NCBI RefSeq assembly: GCF_018618475.1
Contig: NZ_JACSMD010000001.1
Coordinates: 1,364,001-1,428,000 of the forward strand
Length of the DNA: 64,000 nucleotides
Direction of reading: 5' to 3'
From: Exiguobacterium sp. s122
GTDB lineage: Bacteria; Bacillota; Bacilli; Exiguobacteriales; Exiguobacteriaceae
Position 1 is the stretch's first letter. Each line of letters begins with the position of its first letter. The notes under the pieces are model-generated. The model made no database searches. It was not told the origin of the DNA and worked only from the letters and a program-made list of their open reading frames with translations. Shown here one piece after another: positions 1-8,484 of the stretch. Both the position numbers and the translations under genes were made by a program.

Positions 1-1464
1 CTGAGCGGCAATCCCGTTGATGACGTCAACGATGTCCCCGATCTCGTTTGAGCGGTGTGACAGCGATTCAATGACGCGAGAGAACGAGTTGACTGACGTA
101 TCAATGGCACGCATCTGAGCCACATTCTCGGTGACGGCAGATGTCCCGTCTTCTGCCTCAATCGCTGTCTCACGCGAGAGTTCGGAAACATCCGTCGAAC
201 TTTCTGCGATGCGCATGATGCCCGAAGTGATGGCTTGGAGCGAGACCGCATTGTCGTCAAGTTGACGCTTCGAATCGTCCGCCCCGGCTGCCATCTGTTG
301 CACTGCCCCGGCAATCTGTTCGGAGGATGCCGTATTTTGAGCCGAGTTCGCCATGAGTTCTTGAGACGAGGCCGCCACTTGGCCGATGGATTCATCGAGC
401 CGAGAAATGATCGTCCGAAGTGATTGTGTCATCGCATTGAAGCTTTCCGCGACCCGCCCGACTTCATCGTTTGAATCCACTGGAATGAGTTCCGTTAGAT
501 CGCCTTGTTGAATCCGCTCTGCTCCTTTTGATAAACGATTGAGCGGACGAATAATCGAACGAATGACAAAGTAAAGAAGAACAGATGCGACGAGGATCAT
601 CCCGGCGATGACCGCTAGCGTCGTCCACAGAATACCGACTGATTCTTGTTGGATTTCGGCTTCGAAAAGCGTGCCCGCGACTTTCCAGCCGGTCAAGTCG
701 TTCGTGATGAAATCCATTTGTTTCGCGTCCCCTTCAAACGAATAAGCGAACGTGTCTTCAGCTGAACCATAGAGTGGTTCGACCCAGTCCCCTGATGCCT
801 CTTCGCCTGTCGCAAGCGTCGGATGGGTGACGAATCGCTGCGTCCGGTCGAGGATGGTGATATAGCCGTTTTTCCCGATTTTAATACTTGCAGCGACGGC
901 TGCGATGTCGTTGACATCGACATCGACCGCAACCACTCCTCGACCGTCTGTCGTTTCACGCGACAACGTGACCATCATCTTCTCAGAAGCCGCGTCGACG
1001 TACGGATCGGTGATGACGACTTGTCCCGCTGCCGCCTCAGCCGATTCATACCACGGCCGTACTCGCGGATCGTAGTCGTCTGGTAGCGATTGTTCAGGAT
1101 AGATCGTCATCTCGCCTTCTGTCGAGGCATAGTAGATGTTCGTGACTTTAGGGTGAGTCGCCAAATACTCTAGAAATTTTTCTTCTAATGCGAGATTGTC
1201 ACTACCCGACTCATAAAGCGTCGCATCGATTCGTTGGGCGAAAAAATCAATATCGCCTTTAATCGGACCGACCAAATTATTAATCTCAACATCCATCCGC
1301 TCCACTCCCGAGTGGGCAGACTGTAAGATTTGACCTTTAATTTTTTGTTTCGCCTGACCATAGGCGACTAGTCCAATCAATAATGACGGAATGAGTAAGA
1401 CAAGTGCAGACATGATAATTAATTTCTGTTTGATGCTGATTGTGCGGGTTGACTTTCGATTCAT
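1..1464 (-). CDS. Methyl-accepting chemotaxis protein (partial, C-terminus outside window)
   Basis: Membrane chemoreceptor that senses a ligand outside the cell and signals to CheA/CheW. The 488 visible codons show an N-terminal membrane segment (about residues 13-32), a large extracellular sensor of the dCache type with a DPRVRPWY motif, a second membrane segment, a HAMP linker (IIRPLNRLSKGAERI) and the start of the coiled-coil signalling domain. The reading frame runs off position 1 before the conserved hairpin tip. The ATG at 1464 is preceded by GGAGT at good distance. A sigma-D-like promoter lies just upstream. The ligand cannot be read from the sequence. Confidence 0.93.
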   Translation of the reverse strand, partial: MNRKSTRTISIKQKLIIMSALVLLIPSLLIGLVAYGQAKQKIKGQILQSAHSGVERMDVEINNLVGPIKGDIDFFAQRIDATLYESGSDNLALEEKFLEYLATHPKVTNIYYASTEGEMTIYPEQSLPDDYDPRVRPWYESAEAAAGQVVITDPYVDAASEKMMVTLSRETTDGRGVVAVDVDVNDIAAVAASIKIGKNGYITILDRTQRFVTHPTLATGEEASGDWVEPLYGSAEDTFAYSFEGDAKQMDFITNDLTGWKVAGTLFEAEIQQESVGILWTTLAVIAGMILVASVLLYFVIRSIIRPLNRLSKGAERIQQGDLTELIPVDSNDEVGRVAESFNAMTQSLRTIISRLDESIGQVAASSQELMANSAQNTASSEQIAGAVQQMAAGADDSKRQLDDNAVSLQAITSGIMRIAESSTDVSELSRETAIEAEDGTSAVTENVAQMRAIDTSVNSFSRVIESLSHRSNEIGDIVDVINGIAAQ

Positions 1465-1509
1465 AGAACAACTCCAATCTCGAGCGATTTGCTCGTCACG
1501 TTACTGACA

Positions 1510-1536
1510 ATATCGGTCGAAATCAGCATTTCTTTA
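1510..1536 (-). promoter_or_regulatory. Sigma-D (flagellar/chemotaxis) type promoter of the chemoreceptor gene
   Basis: On the minus strand TAAA (1533-1536) is followed by 15 bases and ACCGATAT (1510-1517). The known sigma-D consensus is TAAA-N15-GCCGATAA, so the -10 element matches at 6 of 8 positions with exact spacing. It lies about 45 bases upstream of the chemoreceptor start codon, where such a promoter would be expected. Confidence 0.75.
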
Positions 1537-1686
1537 TAACCCTTAGAAAAATTCTTTATGCTATTTAGAATGTTCATAATTGAAAACCTTTTCATTCCAA
1601 TTACGAATAACTTTCATGTCTTAAAGTGGGGGTTTTAGTCAATTTTGTGTGGTCACCATGTAAAACACATGCGTCAAAACGAATCA

Positions 1687-1730
1687 AACCGATAAAACAT
1701 CTGCGCGAAGAAGCAGATGTTTTATCGGTT
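1687..1730 (-). terminator. Long hairpin, probable terminator of the SRPBCC gene
   Basis: An 18-bp perfect stem (1687-1704 with 1713-1730) and an 8-base loop lie 26 bases past the stop codon at 1756. On the minus strand it is followed by only a weak T-rich tail (TTTGATTCGTTTT). The rest of 1465-1755 is AT-rich leader DNA of the chemoreceptor gene, and I see no gene in it. Confidence 0.6.
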
Positions 1731-1755
1731 CTGAGTGAATGAACTGGAAAAGCGT

Positions 1756-2229
1756 TTATTCGCTAGTTTTTCCTTTCAGAAAATCTGAAAGTTGATTTAA
1801 CGTCGCTCCTAGTCCGCTCAAGTGATCTTCTTTCAAAATGCCACTTGGAACGTTCTCACATACAATGGTCACGTTTGTACCGTCGTCCATCTCCTCGAGA
1901 TACCACGTTTGAACCATTTCACCTGAAAAGCTGGGATCCTCGGTCTCGAATATACCGGCCATGACAATCTTCTGATTCGTTTCGAGCTTGACGAATCGCC
2001 CTTTCGAGACGTCTGTATGTAACGACGTCTTCCCTGTGACGGTTTCGTCTTCATACGTCAAAACGATACGATACATACCACCGGCCAGTGGGTCAAACAC
2101 GTCAATCTGCGCGCACATCCCTTTTGGCGCCAACCATTTCTCAAGTCGTCTTGGGTCGAGAAACGATTCATAAATCTCCTTAGAAGAAAACGGAATCCAT
2201 TTTGATGACGTATCGATTCGACCTTTCAT
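1756..2229 (-). CDS. SRPBCC/AHSA1-domain protein
   Basis: Small (157 aa) cytoplasmic protein of the START-like SRPBCC superfamily, Aha1-type, which has a hydrophobic ligand cavity and usually no known enzymatic role. The family pattern is clear: IWIPFS-like N-terminus, FLDPRRLEKWLAPKG, VFDPLAGGMYR, and the C-terminal helix (LSGLGATLNQLSDFLKG). The ATG at 2229 is chosen because GAGAGGAG sits 7 bases before it; a longer in-frame version would overlap the upstream gene. It follows the acetyltransferase gene by 47 bases on the same strand, so the two are probably co-transcribed. Confidence 0.85.
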   Translation of the reverse strand: MKGRIDTSSKWIPFSSKEIYESFLDPRRLEKWLAPKGMCAQIDVFDPLAGGMYRIVLTYEDETVTGKTSLHTDVSKGRFVKLETNQKIVMAGIFETEDPSFSGEMVQTWYLEEMDDGTNVTIVCENVPSGILKEDHLSGLGATLNQLSDFLKGKTSE

Positions 2230-2276
2230 AAACAAGCTCCTCTCAAAAAAAGACGCAACAATAAGGTCGCGTCTGG

Positions 2277-2798
2277 TCAAGCTCCGATAATGGCGTCATA
2301 ATTGGCTTTCGTCCACCCGTAGGCGACTTCGCGAAGCGCGATTTCCCCGAACGTGCGCTCTTTCTCATCAATCACTTCGCCTTGTTTTTGCTCGTAAAAC
2401 GAGCGATATGGGTTCAACTCGAGCGCCCAAATGATGATTCCTGAGCTACACATCGTTTCGACCGCCTTTTCGAGCAAACGTGAGCCGAGACCGTTCCCTT
2501 GATGTTCTTCGAGCACGTAGATGGCGTACACTTCATTCGAATGATCCGGATACTTCCCTGTCCGCTCTGCCCCGTACAGAACGAAACCGACGATTTCTTC
2601 TTCGACGACAGCGACATATCCATCCAATTCCCGTTTTGAAAGGGCGTCGCGAACCTTTTCAGCCCATTCAATCGTGTTCGATGACAGTTTCAACAAAAAA
2701 TCGGCCGGTACGATTCCGCGGTATGTCGTTCGCCACCCGTTCACTCGAACGCGCGCAATCCCGTACGCGTCTTTCGGTTCGGCTGCCCGTATCACCAT
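2277..2798 (-). CDS. GNAT family N-acetyltransferase
   Basis: Acetyl-CoA dependent acyltransferase of 173 aa; the substrate is unknown. The GNAT fold is visible: IRAAEPKDAYGIARVRV at the start, beta4 VYAIYVLEEHQGNGLGSRLL with the acetyl-CoA binding Q/RxxGxG/A pattern, and WALELNPYRSFYEQKQG near the C-terminus. The ATG at 2798 follows a strong GGAGGGGG site; the upstream in-frame TTG overlaps that site and is unlikely. It is first in a short unit with the SRPBCC gene. Confidence 0.88.
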   Translation of the reverse strand: MVIRAAEPKDAYGIARVRVNGWRTTYRGIVPADFLLKLSSNTIEWAEKVRDALSKRELDGYVAVVEEEIVGFVLYGAERTGKYPDHSNEVYAIYVLEEHQGNGLGSRLLEKAVETMCSSGIIIWALELNPYRSFYEQKQGEVIDEKERTFGEIALREVAYGWTKANYDAIIGA

Positions 2799-2894
2799 CT
2801 CGACCCCCTCCTTACGCAAGTTTTATAAGTATTTTACCACAAATCGCCAACCTACAATCCACAAGTCAATGAAATCCAAAGACATTTTAACGAC

Positions 2895-2923
2895 AAAAAA
2901 CGACCGTGGAATCTCCACGGCCG
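2895..2923 (-). terminator. Rho-independent terminator of the fru operon
   Basis: Stem CGGCCGTGGA / TCCACGGTCG (2901-2923) followed on the minus strand by six T (2895-2900), directly after the fruA stop codon. Confidence 0.93.
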
Positions 2924-2929
2924 TTCAAC

Positions 2930-4846
2930 TTACGCGACGTCTTGTTTCGGTGTAGGTGTAGCTGTCGCAGTCGTAAGTGGTTTTTTCAAGAATGAGAGGA
3001 GGAGTGCTCCAATCAAGGCTCCAGCAAGAATTGCAATCGCGTAAAGCCCCATGCTCATGACGACGTTACCAGCTCCTTCAAGGAGTGGGAAGACGAAGAT
3101 GCCGCCGTGTGGTGCAGGCAATTGGATGGCGAAGAATGCTGACAACCCACCGGCAATCGCCGAACCGAGAATAGCTGATGGCAAGACGCGAATCGGGTCA
3201 GCTGCTGCGAACGGGATGGCTGCTTCCGTGATGAATGAGGCACCCATAACGTATGCAGTCTTCCCTGCTTCACGTTCTTGCTTCGAGAACTTCTGACGAG
3301 CGAATACAGTCGATGCGAGCGCGACGAGAAGCGGTGGTACCATCCCACCGGCCATGACCGCTGCCATGACTTCTTGGTTACCCGCCGTGAGCGCGGCTGT
3401 ACCGAAGACGTAGGCGGTCTTGTTAATTGGACCACCCATATCGACGGCCATCATGCCACCGACGATCACACCGAGTAAGACGGCGTTTGCCCCGCTCATT
3501 CCGTTGAGGACTTCCATGAGCCATGTCATGAACGCGGCAATCGGTTCGTTGACGACGAGCAACATGATCATCCCTGCGATGAACGAACCGAGTAACGGAT
3601 ACAACAGTACGGGCTTGATGCCTTCGAGTGACGCTGGCAACTTCGCGAGCGCCCGTTTTAAGAAGACGACGACATAACCAGCAAGGAAACCGGCGATGAG
3701 ACCACCGAGGAAGCCTGCTCCACCTTCACTTGCAAGGAAACCAGCGACAAGACCTGGTGCGAGACCCGGACGGTCGGCAATCGACATCGCGATGAAACCA
3801 GCAAGAACCGGAACGAGGAAGCCGAATGCGGCGCCACCGATTGTCATGAGTTGTGCGGCGAATTCGTTGTATGACGGATCATCCGGGTTCGCTGAGTTGA
3901 TGCCCCAGAAGAAGCTGAGTGCGATCAAGAGACCCCCAGCGACGACGAGTGGAAGCATTGCTGAGACCCCACTCATCAAGTGTTTGTAAACTCCTGTGCG
4001 CTGTTCTTTCTTCTCTCCGTCAGACTTGCCAGACGACTGGTAGACCGGTGCGTCTTGTTTCACAGCGCGGTTGATCAATTCCTCAGGCTTCCGGATTCCT
4101 TGAGCGACAGGAACTTCGATGACGTGTTTGCCAGCGAAACGGTCCATCTCGACCGCCTTATCCGCAGCAACGATAATCGCTGTCGCTTTGGCGATATCCG
4201 CTGACGTCAACTCATTTTTGACACCCGTCGATCCGTTCGTCTCGACTTTCATGTCAACACCCATGGCGTCTGCCTTTTGTTTCAAGCTATCGGCAGCCAT
4301 ATACGTGTGCGCAATCCCTGTCGGACAAGCTGTGACGGCGAGAATATATGGTGCGTCCTCTTTCACGGCTTTCGTTTCGACCGGTGCTGCTTCAGCCGCT
4401 TCTTTCTCTTCAATCGCCCGAATGACGTCATCGGCAGAAGTCGCGGCGTATAGACGTTCTTGGAAGTTCGGATCCATAAGGAAAACAGATAATTTCGATA
4501 ACGTTTCCAAGTGCTCATTGTTCGCGTGTTCGCCTGCTGCGATCATGAAGAACAAGCGGCTGTCTTGCCCATCAAGTGCCTCATAATCGATTCCTTCCGA
4601 GCGACCGAACGCGATTGCCGGTTCTTTGACCGCTTTCGTCTTCGCGTGCGGAATCGCAATTCCTTCACCGAGACCCGTCGTACTTTGCGCTTCACGTGCG
4701 AGAATAGCGTCACGATACCCGTTCCGGTCCGAGAGTTTTCCGGCCCGATCAAGCACGTCGACGAGCTCCTCGATGACGTCTGCTTTCGTACGGCTGCCGA
4801 GATTCAATTGAATCGTGTCTTTTTTGAGCAGATCCGTGATGTTCAT
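2930..4846 (-). CDS. fruA: PTS fructose transporter subunit EIIABC
   Basis: Membrane phosphotransferase component that takes up fructose and phosphorylates it to fructose 1-phosphate. The 638-aa protein has domains in the order A-B-C: EIIA (about residues 1-150) with the phospho-His motif IAIPHAKTKAV; EIIB (about 165-265) with the active-site Cys in AVTACPTGIAHTYMAA; and EIIC (about 290-620) with many membrane helices. It is the last gene of fruR-fruK-fruA, and its ATG overlaps the fruK stop codon by 4 bases, as in the Bacillus subtilis fru operon. A terminator follows immediately. Confidence 0.97.
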   Translation of the reverse strand: MNITDLLKKDTIQLNLGSRTKADVIEELVDVLDRAGKLSDRNGYRDAILAREAQSTTGLGEGIAIPHAKTKAVKEPAIAFGRSEGIDYEALDGQDSRLFFMIAAGEHANNEHLETLSKLSVFLMDPNFQERLYAATSADDVIRAIEEKEAAEAAPVETKAVKEDAPYILAVTACPTGIAHTYMAADSLKQKADAMGVDMKVETNGSTGVKNELTSADIAKATAIIVAADKAVEMDRFAGKHVIEVPVAQGIRKPEELINRAVKQDAPVYQSSGKSDGEKKEQRTGVYKHLMSGVSAMLPLVVAGGLLIALSFFWGINSANPDDPSYNEFAAQLMTIGGAAFGFLVPVLAGFIAMSIADRPGLAPGLVAGFLASEGGAGFLGGLIAGFLAGYVVVFLKRALAKLPASLEGIKPVLLYPLLGSFIAGMIMLLVVNEPIAAFMTWLMEVLNGMSGANAVLLGVIVGGMMAVDMGGPINKTAYVFGTAALTAGNQEVMAAVMAGGMVPPLLVALASTVFARQKFSKQEREAGKTAYVMGASFITEAAIPFAAADPIRVLPSAILGSAIAGGLSAFFAIQLPAPHGGIFVFPLLEGAGNVVMSMGLYAIAILAGALIGALLLSFLKKPLTTATATPTPKQDVA

Positions 4847-5772
4847 GTTGTTTCCTCCAATCGAGATAGTGGGGTGACGTTGACTTCGCCGACCAAGCGG
4901 TCCACGTCTTGTTTCGTACAGAGGCCAAACGTATAGGCAGACGCGCTGCCGGTCGTTACCGCATAGCGGAACGCCTCTGACGCGTCGTGGTCGAGAATGT
5001 TAGCGACGAATCCGGCGACAAGCGAATCACCAGCTCCAACCGAGTTGACGAGCTTCCCGTTCGGCGTATTAGCCGTATAGGCACCGTATGCATTGACGAG
5101 CATCGCACCGTCACCGGCGAACGAGACGATGACGTTCTTCGCTCCCCGTTCAACAAGTTTTTCCGCATAAGGGAGAGCCTGCTCGAACGTCTCAATGTCC
5201 GTATCGAACAGTTCACCGAGTTCATGGTGGTTCGGTTTGATCATAAGCGGTTCGAGTGACAACACCTCAAGCATCGCTTCTTTCGTCGTATCGACGACAA
5301 ATTCGGCCCCGTTGGCACGCACCGTCTCGGCAAGTGTCCGATATAAAGTACTCGGTAAATTACCCGGGATACTGCCTGCGAGGACGACGATGTCACCAGC
5401 GCTCACGTGTTCGAATTGTTTCGTCAGTTGCTCGAGCTCGACGTCTTGAATGACAGGTCCGCTCGCATTGAGCTCCGTCTCTTCTTTGGCCCGAATCTTC
5501 ACATTGATTCGCGTTTCACCCGTGACTTCAATAAAGTCGGTTTGGACGCCTTTGTCTTTTAATGCTTGTTTAATGAATTCACCGGTCGTTCCACCGACGA
5601 ATCCGAGTGCGACCGTCTCGACATCATATTCTCGTAAGACGAACGCGACGTTGATTCCTTTGCCACCTGCTGTTTGTGTCGTCTCTTGAATCCGATTCAC
5701 TTCTCCTAGCACAACTTCCGGTAACGTGACATAGTAGTCGATTGAAGGGTTGAGCGTTAACGTGTAAATCAT
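4843..5772 (-). CDS. fruK: 1-phosphofructokinase
   Basis: PfkB-family sugar kinase of 309 aa. It phosphorylates the fructose 1-phosphate made by FruA to fructose 1,6-bisphosphate, feeding glycolysis. Visible signatures are TAGGKGINVAFVL near the N-terminus and the C-terminal PfkB motif VNSVGAGDSLVAGFV with the catalytic Asp in GAGD. It overlaps both neighbours by 4 bases (ATGA), indicating translational coupling within fruRKA. Confidence 0.96.
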   Translation of the reverse strand: MIYTLTLNPSIDYYVTLPEVVLGEVNRIQETTQTAGGKGINVAFVLREYDVETVALGFVGGTTGEFIKQALKDKGVQTDFIEVTGETRINVKIRAKEETELNASGPVIQDVELEQLTKQFEHVSAGDIVVLAGSIPGNLPSTLYRTLAETVRANGAEFVVDTTKEAMLEVLSLEPLMIKPNHHELGELFDTDIETFEQALPYAEKLVERGAKNVIVSFAGDGAMLVNAYGAYTANTPNGKLVNSVGAGDSLVAGFVANILDHDASEAFRYAVTTGSASAYTFGLCTKQDVDRLVGEVNVTPLSRLEETT

Positions 5773-6515
5773 TGGGCGTTCACCACCTTTGTTGTAGATT
5801 CGATTGAACGAACGTACGCGACATCTGACAGTGTGATCAGGGTCGCCGCTTCGAGTGAAGCGACTCGACTGAATGACCGTTTCCCGAATTTCGAGTCATC
5901 CGCCAAGATGTAAGCCGTACGTGCGAGTTCAATCGCCGTTTTTTTGACGAGGGCTTCTTCTGGGTCCGGTGTCGTATAACCAGCCTCGAGGTCGACACCG
6001 TTGATTCCTAAAAATGCGAGGTCGACTCGATAGTTCATCATGCTCTCGCGGGCGTTATAGCCGACGAGCGCTTGGGTCGAACGTTTCAGTTCTCCCCCGA
6101 TGACGAACGTCTTAATATCGAGGTCGAACAAATCATTCGCAATCGGAAGACTGTTTGTGACAACGACGACTTGTTTTCCAGTTAAGAACGGGACCATGGC
6201 TTGCGTCGTCGTCCCGGCATCGAGATAGACAGACATGCCGTCCTCGATAAACGTCGCGGCCTTCCGTGCAATCGCGACTTTCTCATCGACGTGACGGTCA
6301 CGTTTCTCTTCAAACGTCGGTTCTTCTTCCGGGCGGACGACAAGAGTGGCGCCGCCATGTACCCGTTCTAAATAACCTTCTGCTTCAAGATCGGTCAAAT
6401 CCCGACGGATGGTTGACTCTGACGCTTCTGTCAATTCGACCAACTCTTTCAATTTGACGATTCGTTGCTCCGATAACCGTTGCAAAATCAGTTGATGTCG
6501 TTGTTTCGTTAACAT
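5769..6515 (-). CDS. fruR: DeoR-family fructose operon repressor
   Basis: Cytoplasmic DNA-binding regulator of 248 aa. The N-terminal DeoR helix-turn-helix is clear (LKELVELTEASESTIRRDL then LEAEGYLERVHGGA), followed by a sugar-phosphate sensing domain with DAGTTTQAM and VVTNSLPIA. The family effector for FruR is fructose 1-phosphate. The ATG is preceded by GGAGGGAATACG. As first gene of the operon it probably represses its own promoter through the TGAATG repeats upstream. Confidence 0.93.
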   Translation of the reverse strand: MLTKQRHQLILQRLSEQRIVKLKELVELTEASESTIRRDLTDLEAEGYLERVHGGATLVVRPEEEPTFEEKRDRHVDEKVAIARKAATFIEDGMSVYLDAGTTTQAMVPFLTGKQVVVVTNSLPIANDLFDLDIKTFVIGGELKRSTQALVGYNARESMMNYRVDLAFLGINGVDLEAGYTTPDPEEALVKKTAIELARTAYILADDSKFGKRSFSRVASLEAATLITLSDVAYVRSIESTTKVVNAQ

Positions 6516-6535
6516 CGTATTCCCTCCGTAGTTCT

Positions 6536-6577
6536 AATATAAAGCGTTTACATTCAAAAAACAATCAAAAACATTCA
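6536..6577 (-). promoter_or_regulatory. fru promoter with FruR-like repeats and cre box
   Basis: On the minus strand TTGTTT (6559-6564), 17 bases and TATATT (6536-6541) form a plausible sigma-A promoter. TGTAAACGCTTTAT (6539-6552) matches the CcpA cre consensus at 13 of 14 positions and overlaps the -10. Three half-sites, TGAATG (6572-6577), TGATTG (6562-6567) and TGAATG (6551-6556), recur every 10-11 bases over the -35 region, as expected for a DeoR-type repressor binding one face of the helix. Confidence 0.7.
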
Positions 6578-6618
6578 TATTCGCTCAATATTTTTTCATT
6601 TGTCACAATTATAACATA

Positions 6619-6645
6619 AAAAACGGTCACTAGGTGACCGTTTTT
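6619..6645 (-). terminator. Terminator of the alpha/beta hydrolase gene
   Basis: Stem with core CGGTCAC (6624-6630) and GTGACCG (6634-6640) flanked by A and T runs, directly after the stop at 6652. The T run on the minus strand makes it a good intrinsic terminator. Confidence 0.88.
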
Positions 6646-6651
6646 GACTAT

Positions 6652-7566
6652 TCATGGCTGTTTTTGAAACCATGTATGAAGTTGTTGGATGAGAACCGGA
6701 TGTAACGGCGCTTCGATTGCGTCACGATATTCTTTATGCAGCGTCAGAAGTGAATGCGGACTCGTCCGCTCGACGAGCAGATGGTTCATGTCTTGAATGA
6801 CGTAACTCTGAACTTCCCCTTTCGTACGAAGAGAATGAACGTGTTCTGGCGGGACTTGGACGTCGCGATCACCTGTCATGGCGAGCACGGGTACGTGAAT
6901 ATGTTCGAGTCGTTCGCGCACGTCGTACGATGCGTGCTCACGAATCCATTTCGCATTGACGATTTGGCCCCGATATTTAAATGAAGCGACATTCGTCCGA
7001 AGCGACCGTTCAAATAGTTCGTCTTGGCGCTTTCGTACTTTCCCGGGGACACCGGTCAAGCGGTAAAAGAAGCCCTTCACGCCTTTGACGGATGCGATTT
7101 CTTTAGCAAGCGCATCCGCTTGAAGCAAGAACATCTGTTTCGACGCATTGTTAAATCCGGCTAAGAGAATCAAGCCTGACGCTTTCGTTTCGAGTTGAAC
7201 AGCTGGCGCGATGACTGCTCCTTCGCTATGACCGAGAATCACGACGTCGGTCACTTCCGATAAACGCTTGATTTGATGGACTACAGCAATCGCATCGTCA
7301 ATCAAGTCGTGCAGCCCGACTTTGTTAAAGTCTCCGTCCGATTCGCCAATCCCTTGTTTGTCATATCGAAAGACGTTGACACCCATTTCAAACAACGCCT
7401 CTGCCAACTTCTTGTACGTGCCAAACTGGGACGGTCCCATGTTGCCATCACGGTCACTCGGTCCGCTTCCACTTAAGATGACGACCGTCTTCCGTGGGGT
7501 GTCGTGCAGTCGTAGTGTTCCGGCCAATTCACCGTAAGGTCTCGTTATATTCATGTTTCGTTCCAT
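6652..7566 (-). CDS. Alpha/beta hydrolase
   Basis: Predicted cytoplasmic esterase or peptidase-like hydrolase of 304 aa. The nucleophile elbow GHSEGA (Ser), the oxyanion stretch VVILSGSGPSDRDGN, the Asp loop VLAMTGDRDVQVPPEH and the catalytic His in DMNHLLVE are all visible. The ATG at 7566 follows AAGGAGGCGATACA; the upstream in-frame ATG has no such site. The substrate cannot be inferred. It has its own terminator and no obvious operon partner. Confidence 0.88.
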   Translation of the reverse strand: MERNMNITRPYGELAGTLRLHDTPRKTVVILSGSGPSDRDGNMGPSQFGTYKKLAEALFEMGVNVFRYDKQGIGESDGDFNKVGLHDLIDDAIAVVHQIKRLSEVTDVVILGHSEGAVIAPAVQLETKASGLILLAGFNNASKQMFLLQADALAKEIASVKGVKGFFYRLTGVPGKVRKRQDELFERSLRTNVASFKYRGQIVNAKWIREHASYDVRERLEHIHVPVLAMTGDRDVQVPPEHVHSLRTKGEVQSYVIQDMNHLLVERTSPHSLLTLHKEYRDAIEAPLHPVLIQQLHTWFQKQP

Positions 7567-7787
7567 TGTATCGCCTCCTTTTTTATCATACCGAACATCG
7601 CGAGGCGTATCGAGCAAAACTCATGCGTGAGCACGTTAGTCTTCTCTACATTGTCGCGATGAATCGCCCGTAAAAAAGGATAATCCTTCCAGAAGCCGAA
7701 GTAACTGTGTATCCCCTATGTAAAATCACCGTATAAAGAGCTCAGTATATGTGGTGACCATATTTAAATGAAGAGAGGACTCAGAAA

Positions 7788-8057
7788 ATGCTAAAAAAAA
7801 TTGTAAGATCCAGTTGGAACGTTCTTTCAGGATTGTTCGTCTTATTTTTTTCGGTTATGTTAACGATTGGTCGATCCGCTTTTGCAGAGACGGATGTGCC
7901 AGACTATAGATGGTACTTTCTGTTATGGTTCCTGCTATGGACGATTGGGTTCCTCATGCAGTTCAAGCAACGAACGAAATGGATTGGTTTATTATTCACA
8001 TTGATTCCGACGCTCTTTTATCTGGTTCTTGTATTAAGAGCGATAGAATTTTTCTAG
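7788..8057 (+). CDS. Small hydrophobic membrane protein, unknown
   Basis: 89 aa with three hydrophobic segments (about residues 12-32, 43-58 and 65-88) separated by short charged loops (FKQRTK). No recognised family. The ATG is preceded by GAGAGGA. It stands alone between convergent and divergent neighbours and ends at a shared hairpin. Confidence 0.65.
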   Translation: MLKKIVRSSWNVLSGLFVLFFSVMLTIGRSAFAETDVPDYRWYFLLWFLLWTIGFLMQFKQRTKWIGLLFTLIPTLFYLVLVLRAIEFF

Positions 8058-8106
8058 TGTCCGGTTCGTCAATTTAGGTGACCTGAAATGAAGACTGGCT
8101 AACACA

Positions 8107-8136
8107 AAAGGACTTCCGAATATTCAGAAGTCCTTT
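8107..8136. terminator. Bidirectional terminator hairpin
   Basis: AAAGGACTTC (8107-8116) pairs with GAAGTCCTTT (8127-8136). It lies between the convergent 89-aa gene and the 45-aa ORF, with A and T runs at the stem ends for both directions. Confidence 0.8.
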
Positions 8137-8170
8137 CAATCTTGAAATCAGTTTAATTAATAGGATTGAG

Positions 8171-8308
8171 TTAGGTCAACGCTTGAAGTGCAGAGGAAAT
8201 CAGAAGTAATGCATTGATCAGATCATCGATATGCCAAGCAATATAGCCGGTGCTGATTGCGATAATCGTGAGCATCGATAATTTGAACATTTGAATTTTA
8301 TCCACCAT
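8171..8308 (-). CDS. Putative 45-residue hydrophobic protein
   Basis: Short ORF that reads MVDKIQMFKLSMLTIIAIST and then a second hydrophobic stretch INALLLISSALQ. AGAGGA lies 8 bases before the ATG. A charged N-terminus followed by a hydrophobic segment suggests a membrane peptide. It is bounded by the hairpin at 8107-8136. No family is recognised, so the call rests on ribosome site, composition and isolation. Confidence 0.5.
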   Translation of the reverse strand: MVDKIQMFKLSMLTIIAISTGYIAWHIDDLINALLLISSALQALT

Positions 8309-8443
8309 TCCTATCATCCTCTTATCAATTAGATATTAAACTACAATCACTACAAACGAGCGTACCATGTTTCCATTATGATGTAGTTAATGTACAGATA
8401 AAGCTCTGTTCAGATGTTTATTCATCTTTTTATTTCATATAGA

Positions 8444-8477
8444 AAAGACTGCCGACCATGTATCGTCTGCAGTCTTT
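8444..8477 (-). terminator. Terminator of the M28-like gene
   Basis: AAAGACTGC (8444-8452) pairs with GCAGTCTTT (8469-8477) just past the stop at 8485, followed on the minus strand by TTTTCTAT. Confidence 0.75.
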
Positions 8478-8484
8478 GATCCGT

